A stretch of DNA of 64,000 nucleotides from DTU036 sp964346475 (GTDB lineage Bacteria; Bacillota; Clostridia; Peptostreptococcales; Acidaminobacteraceae): assembly GCA_964346475.1 (NCBI GenBank), contig CAYFUM010000005.1, forward strand, positions 1 through 64,000, read 5' to 3'. The notes under the pieces are model-generated. The model saw nothing but the letters and a program-made list of their open reading frames with translations. It did no database searches and was not told the origin of the DNA. The translations under genes and the position numbers were made by a program. How positions within the stretch are numbered: the first letter of the stretch is position 1; every line of letters begins with the position of its first letter. Of this stretch, positions 15,904-23,513 are shown one piece after another.

Positions 15904-15929
15904 GCTCCAGCTGGTCTGGAGCTTTTTTT
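15904..15929 (+). terminator. terminator of the rnf operon
   Basis: GCTCCAG (15904-15910), loop CTGGT, CTGGAGC (15916-15922), then seven T residues. Confidence 0.9.
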
Positions 15930-16055
15930 GTGGCCTGAAGGTTTTTACTAGATGATATAGTGGTAGTATAGTTTAAATTAAGGCAAGGTTTTTGATTTAA
16001 GTCATACTTTTGAATAGAAATACGTGATAGTATTTAGGTAAAAGAGGAGGTTATT

Positions 16056-16331
16056 ATGGAAAATAAATTAAATGATTATCTTGAAAAGCTTAAGCTTTAT
16101 GTGCCCATAGTTGATAGGGTTCATGGAAAGGCCCATCCAGAATTTAATGAAGTACATAGACTTTTTAAGGACTTCTTAGAAAAAAAGGATAATAGCGACA
16201 AGCTAGGGGAGGTATTTTCCCAGCTGAGGGAGGTCACCTCGAATTATACAGTGCCCTCAGACACCTGCGAAAGTTATGAAGCCGTTTATCTGATGCTTGA
16301 AGAACTTGACAACTACTATACAGCGGACTAG
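16056..16331 (+). CDS. small Ric-like (iron-sulfur cluster repair-type) protein
   Basis: 91 aa, acidic and helical, with VHGKAHPEFNEVHRLF and TVPSDTCESYEAVYLMLEEL as distinctive blocks. From memory these resemble short clostridial proteins annotated as ric, a minimal di-iron cluster-repair domain; the histidines could be metal ligands. I cannot confirm this without a search. AGAGGAGG lies upstream. The gene is 3 bp before a P1B-type ATPase and probably in one operon with it and an HMA protein, suggesting a metal-related role. Confidence 0.5.
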   Translation: MENKLNDYLEKLKLYVPIVDRVHGKAHPEFNEVHRLFKDFLEKKDNSDKLGEVFSQLREVTSNYTVPSDTCESYEAVYLMLEELDNYYTAD

Positions 16332-16334
16332 AGA

Positions 16335-18188
16335 ATGCAAAGAAGGATACTAAAGAATAAAAATCAAATAGCCTTTATAAGTGGGGCTCTGATTCTAACG
16401 GGATTTTTAGCCTACTGGATTCTTTCAAGTAGTCAGGTGCTCCACTACTGCCTAATTGCTGCGTCTATAGTTGGTGCGACCCCCATTATAATCCAGGCCT
16501 ATCAGGCCCTGGCTGTAAGGGTGGTCAGCATTGATGTTTTAGTTACAGTAGCTGTAGTGGGGGCCTTTCTTATAAAGAACTATGAGGAGTCCGCTATTGT
16601 AACTTTTTTATTTCTCTTTGGAGGATTTCTCGAACAAAAGACCCTTAATTACACTAGATCTGCTATTAAAGAACTCACTGAAATGGCTCCGGAAAGTGCC
16701 TATAAGCTGATGGAGGATGGTGAGTTTGAAGAAATAGATGTTGAGGATGTTGATATAGGCGATGTAATCCTTGTTAAGACGGGAGGTAAGGTTCCCGTTG
16801 ATGGTAGGGTTTTAACAGGCCAGGGTTTTATAAATGAAGCCAGCATTACGGGTGAGTCTTTGCCGGTGGAAAAGGAAAGGGATCATCAGGTCTTTGCTGG
16901 TACCATCTTGGAGAACGGAACCCTTCAGATAGTTGCTGATAGGGTGGGGGAAGATACCACCTTTGGAAGGATAATAGAGCTGGTGGAGGAAGCCCAGGAC
17001 TCTAAATCAGAAGCCGAGCGTTTTATAGATAGGTTTTCTCGCTATTATACGCCTGCAGTACTAGTGCTCTCCATTATTGTTTGGATTATCTCTAAGGATC
17101 TAGAGCTGGCCATCACTATACTTGTCCTGGGTTGCCCGGGTGCGCTGGTAATAGGAGTGCCTGTGTCCAATGTTGCAGGTATCGGAAATGGCGCTGGTAA
17201 GGGAGTCCTTTTAAAGGGCAGTGAAGTCATCCATGATTTCTCTAAAACTGACACTATAGTATTTGATAAGACCGGTACTCTTACACTGGGTAACCCCAAA
17301 GTTTCAGAGGTTTTTAGCTATGGGGAGGATATAGAAAAAAGCCTGGAGTATCTGTCTAGTGTGGAGAAGGAATCAGACCATCCGTTAGCAAAGGCTGTTG
17401 TTGAGGAAATTGGCCCTGTAACCTACCATGATATTCTCTCTACTGAGGTGGTTAAAGGTGGTGGCATTCTAGCTCAAATTAATGGGGATAATCTTATAGT
17501 TGGAAATCTTTTGCTGATGAAGGAGCAGGGGGTTGAGCTTGAACCTCAAATGGAGGCGGATATATCCAGCCTGATAGAGGCTGGAAATTCCCTGGTCCTT
17601 ACTGCCCTGAATAAAAAGCTCAAGCTTGCAATGGGTATAAGAGATCAGATTAGGCCTGGAGTAAAGGAAGATCTACTTAAACTAAAAGCCCTGGGTATAA
17701 AAAATTTAGTTATGTTATCAGGTGATAACCAGGGTACTGTGGATGTAATAGCAGGTGAACTTGGACTTACAGAAGCCTATGGAAACATGCTACCTCAGGA
17801 CAAGTCTGAGTATGTAAAAAAACTGAAAAGCCAGGGAAGGACAGTAGCCTTTGTAGGCGATGGGGTTAATGATAGTCCCTCCCTTGCCCTGGCCGATGTC
17901 GGAATAGCCATGGGAGGGGGAACCGATGTTGCTATAGAGACCTCGGATGTAGTTCTCATGAACTCGAACTTCTCCAGACTTCCCCATGCTTTGGGGCTAG
18001 CCAAGGCCACTGCCAGGAATATGACCCAAAATATTGTAATAGCAGTAGGTGTAGTGATATTTCTCTTGTTTAATGTGTTTTTTAGCGACTGGATGAATAT
18101 GTCTATAGGTATGCTGGTCCATGAGGGTAGTATTCTTGTAGTTATAGTAAATGGAATGAGACTTTTAGGGTATAAATTAAGAAGATGA
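16335..18188 (+). CDS. heavy-metal P1B-type ATPase with CPG membrane motif
   Basis: 617 aa. Metal-exporting ATPase with intact catalytic signatures: TGES (172-175), DKTGTLT with D311, SDHPLAKA and GDGVNDSPSLALADVGIAMGGGTDVA. The metal-site helix reads LGCPGALVIGVPVSNVAG (CPG at 267-269) instead of the common CPC. There is no N-terminal metal-binding domain; a separate HMA protein is encoded 17 bp downstream and could fill that role. The ATG has only a weak ribosome binding site, 3 bp after the upstream stop, so translational coupling is likely. The transported metal cannot be deduced; iron, manganese, zinc and cadmium are possible. Confidence 0.9.
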   Translation: MQRRILKNKNQIAFISGALILTGFLAYWILSSSQVLHYCLIAASIVGATPIIIQAYQALAVRVVSIDVLVTVAVVGAFLIKNYEESAIVTFLFLFGGFLEQKTLNYTRSAIKELTEMAPESAYKLMEDGEFEEIDVEDVDIGDVILVKTGGKVPVDGRVLTGQGFINEASITGESLPVEKERDHQVFAGTILENGTLQIVADRVGEDTTFGRIIELVEEAQDSKSEAERFIDRFSRYYTPAVLVLSIIVWIISKDLELAITILVLGCPGALVIGVPVSNVAGIGNGAGKGVLLKGSEVIHDFSKTDTIVFDKTGTLTLGNPKVSEVFSYGEDIEKSLEYLSSVEKESDHPLAKAVVEEIGPVTYHDILSTEVVKGGGILAQINGDNLIVGNLLLMKEQGVELEPQMEADISSLIEAGNSLVLTALNKKLKLAMGIRDQIRPGVKEDLLKLKALGIKNLVMLSGDNQGTVDVIAGELGLTEAYGNMLPQDKSEYVKKLKSQGRTVAFVGDGVNDSPSLALADVGIAMGGGTDVAIETSDVVLMNSNFSRLPHALGLAKATARNMTQNIVIAVGVVIFLLFNVFFSDWMNMSIGMLVHEGSILVVIVNGMRLLGYKLRR

Positions 18189-18204
18189 TTTTAAGGAGGT
18201 AAAT

Positions 18205-18432
18205 ATGAAAGCAGCAACAATACAACTGGAGACGCTAACCTGTCCCTCCTGCTTGATGAAGGTAGAAGGAGCACTCAAGGGAGTTCAGGGCATTGATCAG
18301 GATTCTGTAAATGTAGCCTTTAACTCAAGTAGGGTCAGACTTAACTTTAATGAGGAAGATGTGTCCATTGAGGAAATAGAGGATGCTATCACAAAGGTAG
18401 GCTATGAAGTTCTTAAGTCAAAGGTAAAATAG
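18205..18432 (+). CDS. HMA-domain metal-binding protein (CopZ-like)
   Basis: 75 aa, a single heavy-metal-associated fold. The metal loop is LTCPSCLMKVEGALKGV, with CxxC at residues 12-15. A good AAGGAGG site precedes the ATG. It directly follows the ATPase that lacks its own HMA domain, so it is probably the soluble donor or regulatory metal-binding partner. The stop codon lies within the operon terminator. Confidence 0.85.
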   Translation: MKAATIQLETLTCPSCLMKVEGALKGVQGIDQDSVNVAFNSSRVRLNFNEEDVSIEEIEDAITKVGYEVLKSKVK

Positions 18433-18450
18433 GCAAGCTCTGCCTATTTT
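18426..18450 (+). terminator. terminator of the metal ATPase operon
   Basis: AAAATAGGCA (18426-18435), loop AGCTC, TGCCTATTTT (18441-18450). The hairpin includes the stop codon of the HMA gene. Confidence 0.8.
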
Positions 18451-18467
18451 AACTGTTAGGAGATGGG

Positions 18468-19112
18468 ATGAAAATTTTAGTTACTGCTTTTGATGCCTTC
18501 GGAGGTGAGAGCTTAAACCCAGCTGAAAGGGCATTGGAGCTTTTGGATGATAGGATATCCGAAGCTGAGATAATAAAACTCAAGGTGCCTACAGTCTTTG
18601 GAAAATCAGTTGACACAGTAATCCGGGCCCTAGAGGACACAAAGCCTGATGCTGTTCTACTCATTGGCCAGGCCGGAGGTAGATTCGATGTAACTCCTGA
18701 AAGGGTGGCGATTAACCTAGACGACGCTAGAATAGCCGATAATGAGGGTAATCAGCCAATAGATAAGACTATTGCAAAGGAAGGGGCGGCAGCCTATTTT
18801 TCCAGCCTGCCTGTAAAGGCTATGGTTAGAGAAATCAGAGAAGGGGGCCTGCCCGCCTCTTTGTCGAATTCAGCCGGTACCTTTGTATGCAACCACCTTA
18901 TGTATGGGGTTTTGCACCATATAGCTAAAAACAACTTAGAGATCAGAGGAGGCTTTATCCACGTCCCCTATGCCCCAGAGCAAGTAGTTGATAAGCAGAT
19001 GGATCTAGCCTCTATGTCCTTAGATGATATAACCAGGGCTCTAGGTCTTGCAATAAAGGCTATAGTTGAAAATAAAGATGACCTTCCCATGGGTTTAGGG
19101 AAAATTAGTTAA
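18468..19112 (+). CDS. pcp: pyroglutamyl-peptidase I
   Basis: Cysteine peptidase removing N-terminal pyroglutamate from peptides; cytosolic. 214 aa, normal length. [18 protein letters not shown] is the N-terminal signature, [14 protein letters not shown] carries the catalytic glutamate region, [14 protein letters not shown] the nucleophilic cysteine, and [10 protein letters not shown] the catalytic histidine. A single gene with a terminator at 19112-19135. Confidence 0.94.
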   Translation: MKILVTAFDAFGGESLNPAERALELLDDRISEAEIIKLKVPTVFGKSVDTVIRALEDTKPDAVLLIGQAGGRFDVTPERVAINLDDARIADNEGNQPIDKTIAKEGAAAYFSSLPVKAMVREIREGGLPASLSNSAGTFVCNHLMYGVLHHIAKNNLEIRGGFIHVPYAPEQVVDKQMDLASMSLDDITRALGLAIKAIVENKDDLPMGLGKIS

Positions 19113-19135
19113 AAAGAGCGATTGCTCTTTTTTTT
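19112..19135 (+). terminator. terminator after pcp
   Basis: AAAGAGC / GCTCTTT with a short GATT loop, followed by a long T run. Confidence 0.8.
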
Positions 19136-19165
19136 GTTTAAATAAGTTTTAAAGGGGAATAATAG

Positions 19166-19177
19166 TACTAGTTAGTA
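19166..19177. promoter_or_regulatory. candidate operator of the MarR-family regulator
   Basis: TACTA-GT-TAGTA, a short palindrome 16 bp before the marR start, in a likely promoter region. MarR regulators commonly bind such palindromes to control their own operon. Purely positional inference. Confidence 0.35.
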
Positions 19178-19192
19178 TTAATGAGGTTTAAG

Positions 19193-19642
19193 ATGAGAAT
19201 CAGTTATGGGAAATCCGATGAAAATCTAAAATTGTGGATAGAGTTGTCCAGGCTGAACCTTGTGGTGGGGAGAAATATCTTCTACCCTTTAAGAGATCAG
19301 GGTCTTACTCCAGCACAATTTGCCGTCTTGGAGGCCCTATACCATAAGGGAGAGCTAAGTGTTGGTAAGATCAAAGAGAGTATTCTTACAACCAGCGGTA
19401 ATCTTACGGTGGTGATCTCAAATTTAGAGAAAAGGGGCTTGGTTGTCTATAAAGCTGGAGAAGATAGAAGGTTTAAGATTATAAAAATAACCCAGCAGGG
19501 CACTGAGCTAGTGGAAAAGATCTTTCCTCTCCATCTAGAACTCATTGATAAACTATTAAATCTCTATAGTAGAGAAGAAAAAGCAATTTTAACCAAACTG
19601 TTAAGGGATGGAAGAAAGAGAATAATGGAGGAAGTTAAATGA
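19193..19642 (+). CDS. MarR-family transcriptional regulator
   Basis: 149 aa winged-helix protein: QFAVLEALYHKGELSVGKIKESILTTSGNLTVVISNLEKRGLV is the DNA-recognition region and GEDRRFKIIKITQQG the wing. Start chosen at ATG 19193 because GAGGT lies 7 nt upstream; an in-frame ATG four codons earlier lacks such spacing. No cysteine suitable for OhrR-type oxidation sensing was seen near the N-terminus. It overlaps the WrbA-like gene by 4 bp, so it probably regulates that quinone reductase and itself. Confidence 0.88.
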   Translation: MRISYGKSDENLKLWIELSRLNLVVGRNIFYPLRDQGLTPAQFAVLEALYHKGELSVGKIKESILTTSGNLTVVISNLEKRGLVVYKAGEDRRFKIIKITQQGTELVEKIFPLHLELIDKLLNLYSREEKAILTKLLRDGRKRIMEEVK

Positions 19643-20223
19643 AGGTCGCAATCATATTTTCAAGTGGTACAGGGCATAATCTAAATATAGCCCGCTGGGC
19701 AGAGGATGAAGCAAAGAAAATGGGTGCAGAGGTGAGACTAAGAAAAATTGAAGAGCTCATGCTACCAGAGACTCTGAACCCTGGTCAGGAGGCCTACCAG
19801 GAGGCAGCAAGAGATATTGAAGTGGCCAGTGGTGATGATCTTATCTGGGCTGATACTCTGCTTCTTAGCTCACCTGCAAGATTTGGTACAGCAACAGCTG
19901 CAATGAAGTTTTTCCTAGAATCCCAGGTGGGTCTGTGGGCCCAGGGAAAACTTGAAAACAAGGTGGTTTCCGCCTTTAGCACGGCACAAAATGATCATGG
20001 TGGACAGGAGCAGGCAGTGATGTCACTTTATATAAGTATGATGCACTGGGGAGCGATAATTGTTCCTCCTGGTTTTACCAATGACATCCTCTATGCGGCT
20101 GGTGGCAATCCCTATGGAGTATCGGGTTCGGCAACTAGAGAGGGCTTCCAAAAACCCATAGAAGAAGCTGTGCGACATCAAGTAAGAAGGACTCTAGAAG
20201 TCTCCAAAAAAATAAATGGATAG
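19639..20223 (+). CDS. WrbA-type NAD(P)H:quinone oxidoreductase / flavodoxin-like
   Basis: 194 aa flavodoxin-fold protein. SSGTGHNLNIARWAEDEA is the FMN phosphate loop, SSPARFGTATAAMKFFLE and FSTAQNDHGGQEQAVMSLY are WrbA-family blocks. It likely reduces quinones by two electrons to avoid semiquinone radicals. It is translationally coupled to marR, a common pairing for quinone or electrophile stress response. A terminator follows. Confidence 0.87.
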   Translation: MKVAIIFSSGTGHNLNIARWAEDEAKKMGAEVRLRKIEELMLPETLNPGQEAYQEAARDIEVASGDDLIWADTLLLSSPARFGTATAAMKFFLESQVGLWAQGKLENKVVSAFSTAQNDHGGQEQAVMSLYISMMHWGAIIVPPGFTNDILYAAGGNPYGVSGSATREGFQKPIEEAVRHQVRRTLEVSKKING

Positions 20224-20229
20224 ATGGAA

Positions 20230-20253
20230 AAAGGCGCTCATGGCGCCTTTTTT
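20230..20253 (+). terminator. terminator after the WrbA-like gene
   Basis: AAAGGCGC (20230-20237) and GCGCCTTT (20243-20250) around a 5-nt loop, followed by T residues. Confidence 0.85.
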
Positions 20254-20257
20254 CTTG

Positions 20258-20731
20258 CTAAAAGTTTAGTATAAACCGTTTTATCTCCGTAAATTTATTA
20301 TCGTCAAGATCCTTTAGATTATCTTTTATCAGTTCATAGGCTGGTCTTTCCAGATGAAATTCCATGCTTAGGAGGTTTTCATTATTTCTTAGATAGCTTA
20401 GTAGAAGCCTACCATTGTCCTCATTATAGCTACTAGTCCACCTTCCCAGAGGTTTGTTTTTTTCTACTGCATCTTTAATCTTTCTTTGAAGATTTAAATC
20501 AATTCTGTCTCTAAAAAACTCTAATATTACCAGTCCTTCATCCTCAAGGGAGACCTTGTTATCCTGGACCCTTATTAAATTAGATTTTCTTAGATCACCA
20601 ATAATAATATCTATTTCAAGAGGTTTAAAAACCCTTAATCCAACTAATATTTCGCTGATGGTAGCCATATCTAGAGGGTCTTTATTTATATCTAATAAAT
20701 GCAAAATGCATAATTTTTGTGCCGTGTCCAT
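20258..20731 (-). CDS. DUF4364-like winged-helix protein
   Basis: 157 aa. The N-terminal half (KLCILHLLDINKDPLDMATISEILVG, then IDIIIGDLRKSNLIRVQDN) has the helix-turn-helix layout of the DUF4364 family of putative clostridial regulators; the rest is alpha/beta with no catalytic motif. It is divergent from a 39-residue membrane peptide gene. Target genes unknown. Family call made from general resemblance. Confidence 0.6.
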   Translation of the reverse strand: MDTAQKLCILHLLDINKDPLDMATISEILVGLRVFKPLEIDIIIGDLRKSNLIRVQDNKVSLEDEGLVILEFFRDRIDLNLQRKIKDAVEKNKPLGRWTSSYNEDNGRLLLSYLRNNENLLSMEFHLERPAYELIKDNLKDLDDNKFTEIKRFILNF

Positions 20732-20822
20732 TTTAAAAGTTTCCTCACAGTTTATTTTCAGTGACTATTGTATAATAACTATAGCACAAAGATTTTTTGG
20801 CTACAATAGAAAGGGGTTTTAA

Positions 20823-20942
20823 GTGCAAATACATTTTAATGTTGTTATGAATTTTTTCCTTGTGGTGGTTTTGACATCGATCCAATATACACTGATTCAA
20901 ATACTGGCAGAAATTAGACGTATAAAAAATAAAAGTAAATAA
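20823..20942 (+). CDS. 39-residue single-span membrane peptide
   Basis: Reads from GTG 20823, with AAAGGGG at about 20811-20817, to TAA at 20942. The product has one strongly hydrophobic helix, VVMNFFLVVVLTSIQYTLIQ, followed by a short basic tail ending RRIKNKSK, the usual inside-positive topology. A TATAAT box at 20771-20776 lies upstream. It is too short for standard gene callers. Function unknown; not obviously a toxin, since no antitoxin or repeat is adjacent apart from the divergent regulator. Confidence 0.5.
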   Translation: MQIHFNVVMNFFLVVVLTSIQYTLIQILAEIRRIKNKSK

Positions 20943-20976
20943 TAGTTTCCATAATGGAAGGAATTATGCTAATATC

Positions 20977-21004
20977 TTGATGTAATGGTAATTTATTGTA
21001 TAAT
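20977..21004 (+). promoter_or_regulatory. promoter of the REP-transposase-like gene
   Basis: TTGATG (20977-20982) and a perfect TATAAT (20999-21004), 16-bp spacing, 18 bp before the ATG at 21022. Confidence 0.65.
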
Positions 21005-21021
21005 ATCAATAGGAGGTGGAT

Positions 21022-21780
21022 ATGAAATATATTTATAGGGTAATATTTGGATCTCCGGGAAATAGCAGAGTCTTTTTTAGCAAGGGGGATGAAGACAGGT
21101 TTCTTGATTATGCTCGCATTTATAAAGATCGTTTTTCCATTAAAGTACTTGCCTACTCTTTGAAGAGTGATTGTGCAAATCTTATTATTTATGATAGGAA
21201 AAATCTAAGGGACAAATATACAAAGAACCTTAGTGAAGCCTATGAGTATTATTTAAAGTTAGGTGAGAGAGAGGGAGATTTGAGGATTGTTACTAAATTA
21301 CTTCCTTTAGACTCCAGGTCAGAGTTTATTAAATTAATGGGGTTTTTACATAGTGAAGGAAGACACTCTTTAAAAAGTTATGAGAAATATACACGATACG
21401 TGGAAGATGAGCTTTTGGACATAGGTTTAGTTCTCAATTCTCTGGATTATCCTGGTAGGGAGAAAAAAGATTTATTTGTGGGAGAACTTGATCTGGCCTT
21501 AACCTATAGTGATAAGATAGACTTTAAAAAACACGAAGAATTTAAAAGGGATAAAATCATTAAAAGAAGAGAAAGGGCCATCGATTTTTTTGATAAATTC
21601 CTTGAGGAACTTTCTCTAGATAAAGGGGAATTTTTAAATGGAAATTTCGAAGAAGAAAAGCGGCTGCTTATAAACCGCTTTAGAGAGGAGACAGATTTAA
21701 GTTTTAGGGATATAGGCTATGTCTTAGGCATTAGTCATACCACTGTGATTAGGATGTATAAAGAATTAGATGAGCATTAA
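21022..21780 (+). CDS. REP-associated transposase-like protein, catalytic HUH motif lost, HTH tail
   Basis: 252 aa from ATG 21022 (AGGAGG 21011-21016; the GTG at 21016 overlaps that site). Residues 1-60 follow the Y1 transposase / RAYT layout: IYRVIFGSPGNSRVFF, DEDRFLDYARIYKDRF and VLAYSLKSDCANLIIYD. The last block is where active members have MPNHVHLLI; both histidines are gone, so metal-dependent cleavage is not expected. The C-terminus (about 226-249) is a clean helix-turn-helix, LSFRDIGYVLGISHTTVIRM. The frame is intact with its own promoter, which suggests a domesticated DNA-binding protein. Loss of function by drift is the alternative. Confidence 0.65.
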   Translation: MKYIYRVIFGSPGNSRVFFSKGDEDRFLDYARIYKDRFSIKVLAYSLKSDCANLIIYDRKNLRDKYTKNLSEAYEYYLKLGEREGDLRIVTKLLPLDSRSEFIKLMGFLHSEGRHSLKSYEKYTRYVEDELLDIGLVLNSLDYPGREKKDLFVGELDLALTYSDKIDFKKHEEFKRDKIIKRRERAIDFFDKFLEELSLDKGEFLNGNFEEEKRLLINRFREETDLSFRDIGYVLGISHTTVIRMYKELDEH

Positions 21781-22900
21781 TAACCTGGCAAAAACTCCAG
21801 CTAGTAGACCGCCAATAGTATGGGAGAAAATTGCCTTGTTTGTAAGCTTTCTATGACCCAAGGCGTCCATCATGGCTATATGGGTGCTCAGGTATCCACT
21901 CCAAGTCATACCCATGGCTGTAAATACTGCTATATCTCCAGGTCCAATTAGGCCGTCTTTTAAGAGGCTGGCGCTGATACCCATGGCTGCACCAACGGAG
22001 CCCAGGGAGGTTATAGGAAAAGCCACTGCTTCAGGACTGCTGAAGCCAAAGAGGGGCTTTATTATAAAGGATAATTTCTCCCCGAGTTTTGGCAGGAGTC
22101 CTATACCTCATAGGCAACCCCCAGGTACTGGCCAGCTTCTCCGGCAGGACCAAAGGTAAGAATCATAACTGCTGTACAGATAGTTAACACTCCGGGTATT
22201 ATGGTAAGACCAATTTCAACGCCATTAGAGCCACCATCCAGGGTCGATTCAATAAATCTTTGCAGCATGCTACCATCTCTTATCTGACGCTGGTTGGCAA
22301 GTTTTTTCCTATTAGTTTGGATGGGACTTTCCTGGGAAAGTTCCTTTTTGGAAAAATACAGCATTAATCTTACTGAAAAAATACTACCTAGGATTGCTCC
22401 TAGATTTCCTAGGAGTACAGGTCTGACAAAATCCCCACCAGGGGAAGGCTTAGCATATAGGCTGATAGGATTAGTCCCATACCAAAGGAGGTACCTAGAT
22501 TGGTTAGGGCGGGGAGTTGGTAGGGTTGGAAAAAATCTACAAATCCCTGGTCCTTGGCTAGGGCAATTATGGCTGGATTATCGCTTAAATATGTAGTAAT
22601 TATTCCTAGGGATGAGGCTCCGGGCAGACCATAGACTGGCCCAATGATTGGCGAGATGAGGCTATTTAGTAGATTGACTACACCAAATTAGCAAAGTATG
22701 GCGCTAAAGGCGCCTGCTAATACAGATATTGAGAGAATCAAGAAGACTGTGTTGAGTAGTAGATCATGGGCTGTTGCCATAATAATCTTAAAGACCAGGC
22801 CCAAGGATCCCACTCGACTGGAAAGAAAAATAAAGGTCAGAATGGTTAGAATTTAGATTCCATAACTTTCTTTAGAAATGGCTTTTTTGCTTTTATTCAT
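21766..22900 (-). pseudogene. decayed multi-spanning membrane protein (CD0519/CD1768-like, nucleoside-recognition-type)
   Basis: Starting at ATG 22900 the minus strand encodes a hydrophobic protein interrupted by TAA at 22853-22855, TAA at 22688-22690, a frameshift near 22440 and another near 22105, then runs in a third piece to a stop at 21766. Joined pieces give consecutive membrane-transporter blocks: SLGIITTYLSDNPAI, GVEIGLTIIPGVLTICTAVM, LLPKLGEKLSFIIKPLFGF and SPEAVAFPITSLGSVGAAMG. They resemble clostridial CD0519/CD1768 family proteins with gate-type motifs. At least four disabling lesions mean it is not functional. It overlaps the transposase-like gene's end by 15 bp. Confidence 0.8.
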
Positions 22901-22981
22901 GCTACCACTTTTCAAAAATATTATAGACGAGTAGAGGCAAAAAGGGTATTATTAAAACAAGAATGTTTTTAGGAGAGTATA

Positions 22982-23506
22982 ATGGAACATAAAGGCGAGA
23001 TTTTATTTCATAGAGAAGAGATAGAGTCCATGGTGAAAACCATGGGCAGGATTCTTACTGAGGAATATAGAAACAAGGACCTCATGGTTATATCCCTACT
23101 TAAGGGAGCTTTTATTTTTACGGCTGATCTCATCAGAGAAATCAAGCTACCCTTGGTTGTAGAATTCATGACTACCTCAAGTTATATTGATAAGAGCACA
23201 AGGTCTACTGGTTTTGTAAATATCCTGCAGGATGTCAACAGAGACATCACCTCCTTTGATATCTTGATAGTGGATGATATTATAGATTCGGGTTATACCA
23301 TGAAACATGTCTACGATGTGCTGGCCAGCAGGGGCCCAAAAAGTATAAAAACCTGTACCCTGCTAGATAAACCCTCCAGGAGACAGGTGGATTTTAAATG
23401 TGACTATGTCGGTGCTGAAATTGATGATCATTTTATAGTGGGTTATGGATTGAATTTAGGCGACTACTATAGAAATGAGGATCATATCTTTATATACAAA
23501 GAGTAG
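22982..23506 (+). CDS. hpt: hypoxanthine phosphoribosyltransferase
   Basis: Purine salvage: converts hypoxanthine or guanine with PRPP to IMP or GMP. 174 aa. PRPP-binding signature ILIVDDIIDSGYTM, the LLKGAFIFTADLIRE block and FIVGYGLNLGDYYRN near the C-terminus are as in bacterial Hpt. TTAGGAG precedes the ATG. It stands alone here rather than beside tilS and ftsH as in many Firmicutes. Confidence 0.94.
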   Translation: MEHKGEILFHREEIESMVKTMGRILTEEYRNKDLMVISLLKGAFIFTADLIREIKLPLVVEFMTTSSYIDKSTRSTGFVNILQDVNRDITSFDILIVDDIIDSGYTMKHVYDVLASRGPKSIKTCTLLDKPSRRQVDFKCDYVGAEIDDHFIVGYGLNLGDYYRNEDHIFIYKE

Positions 23507-23513
23507 GGCTCCG

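Noticed and set aside
21872..22596. Plus-strand ORFs at 21872-22159 and 22294-22596
   Set aside because: They are antisense to the readable pieces of the membrane-protein pseudogene and show no protein-like pattern.
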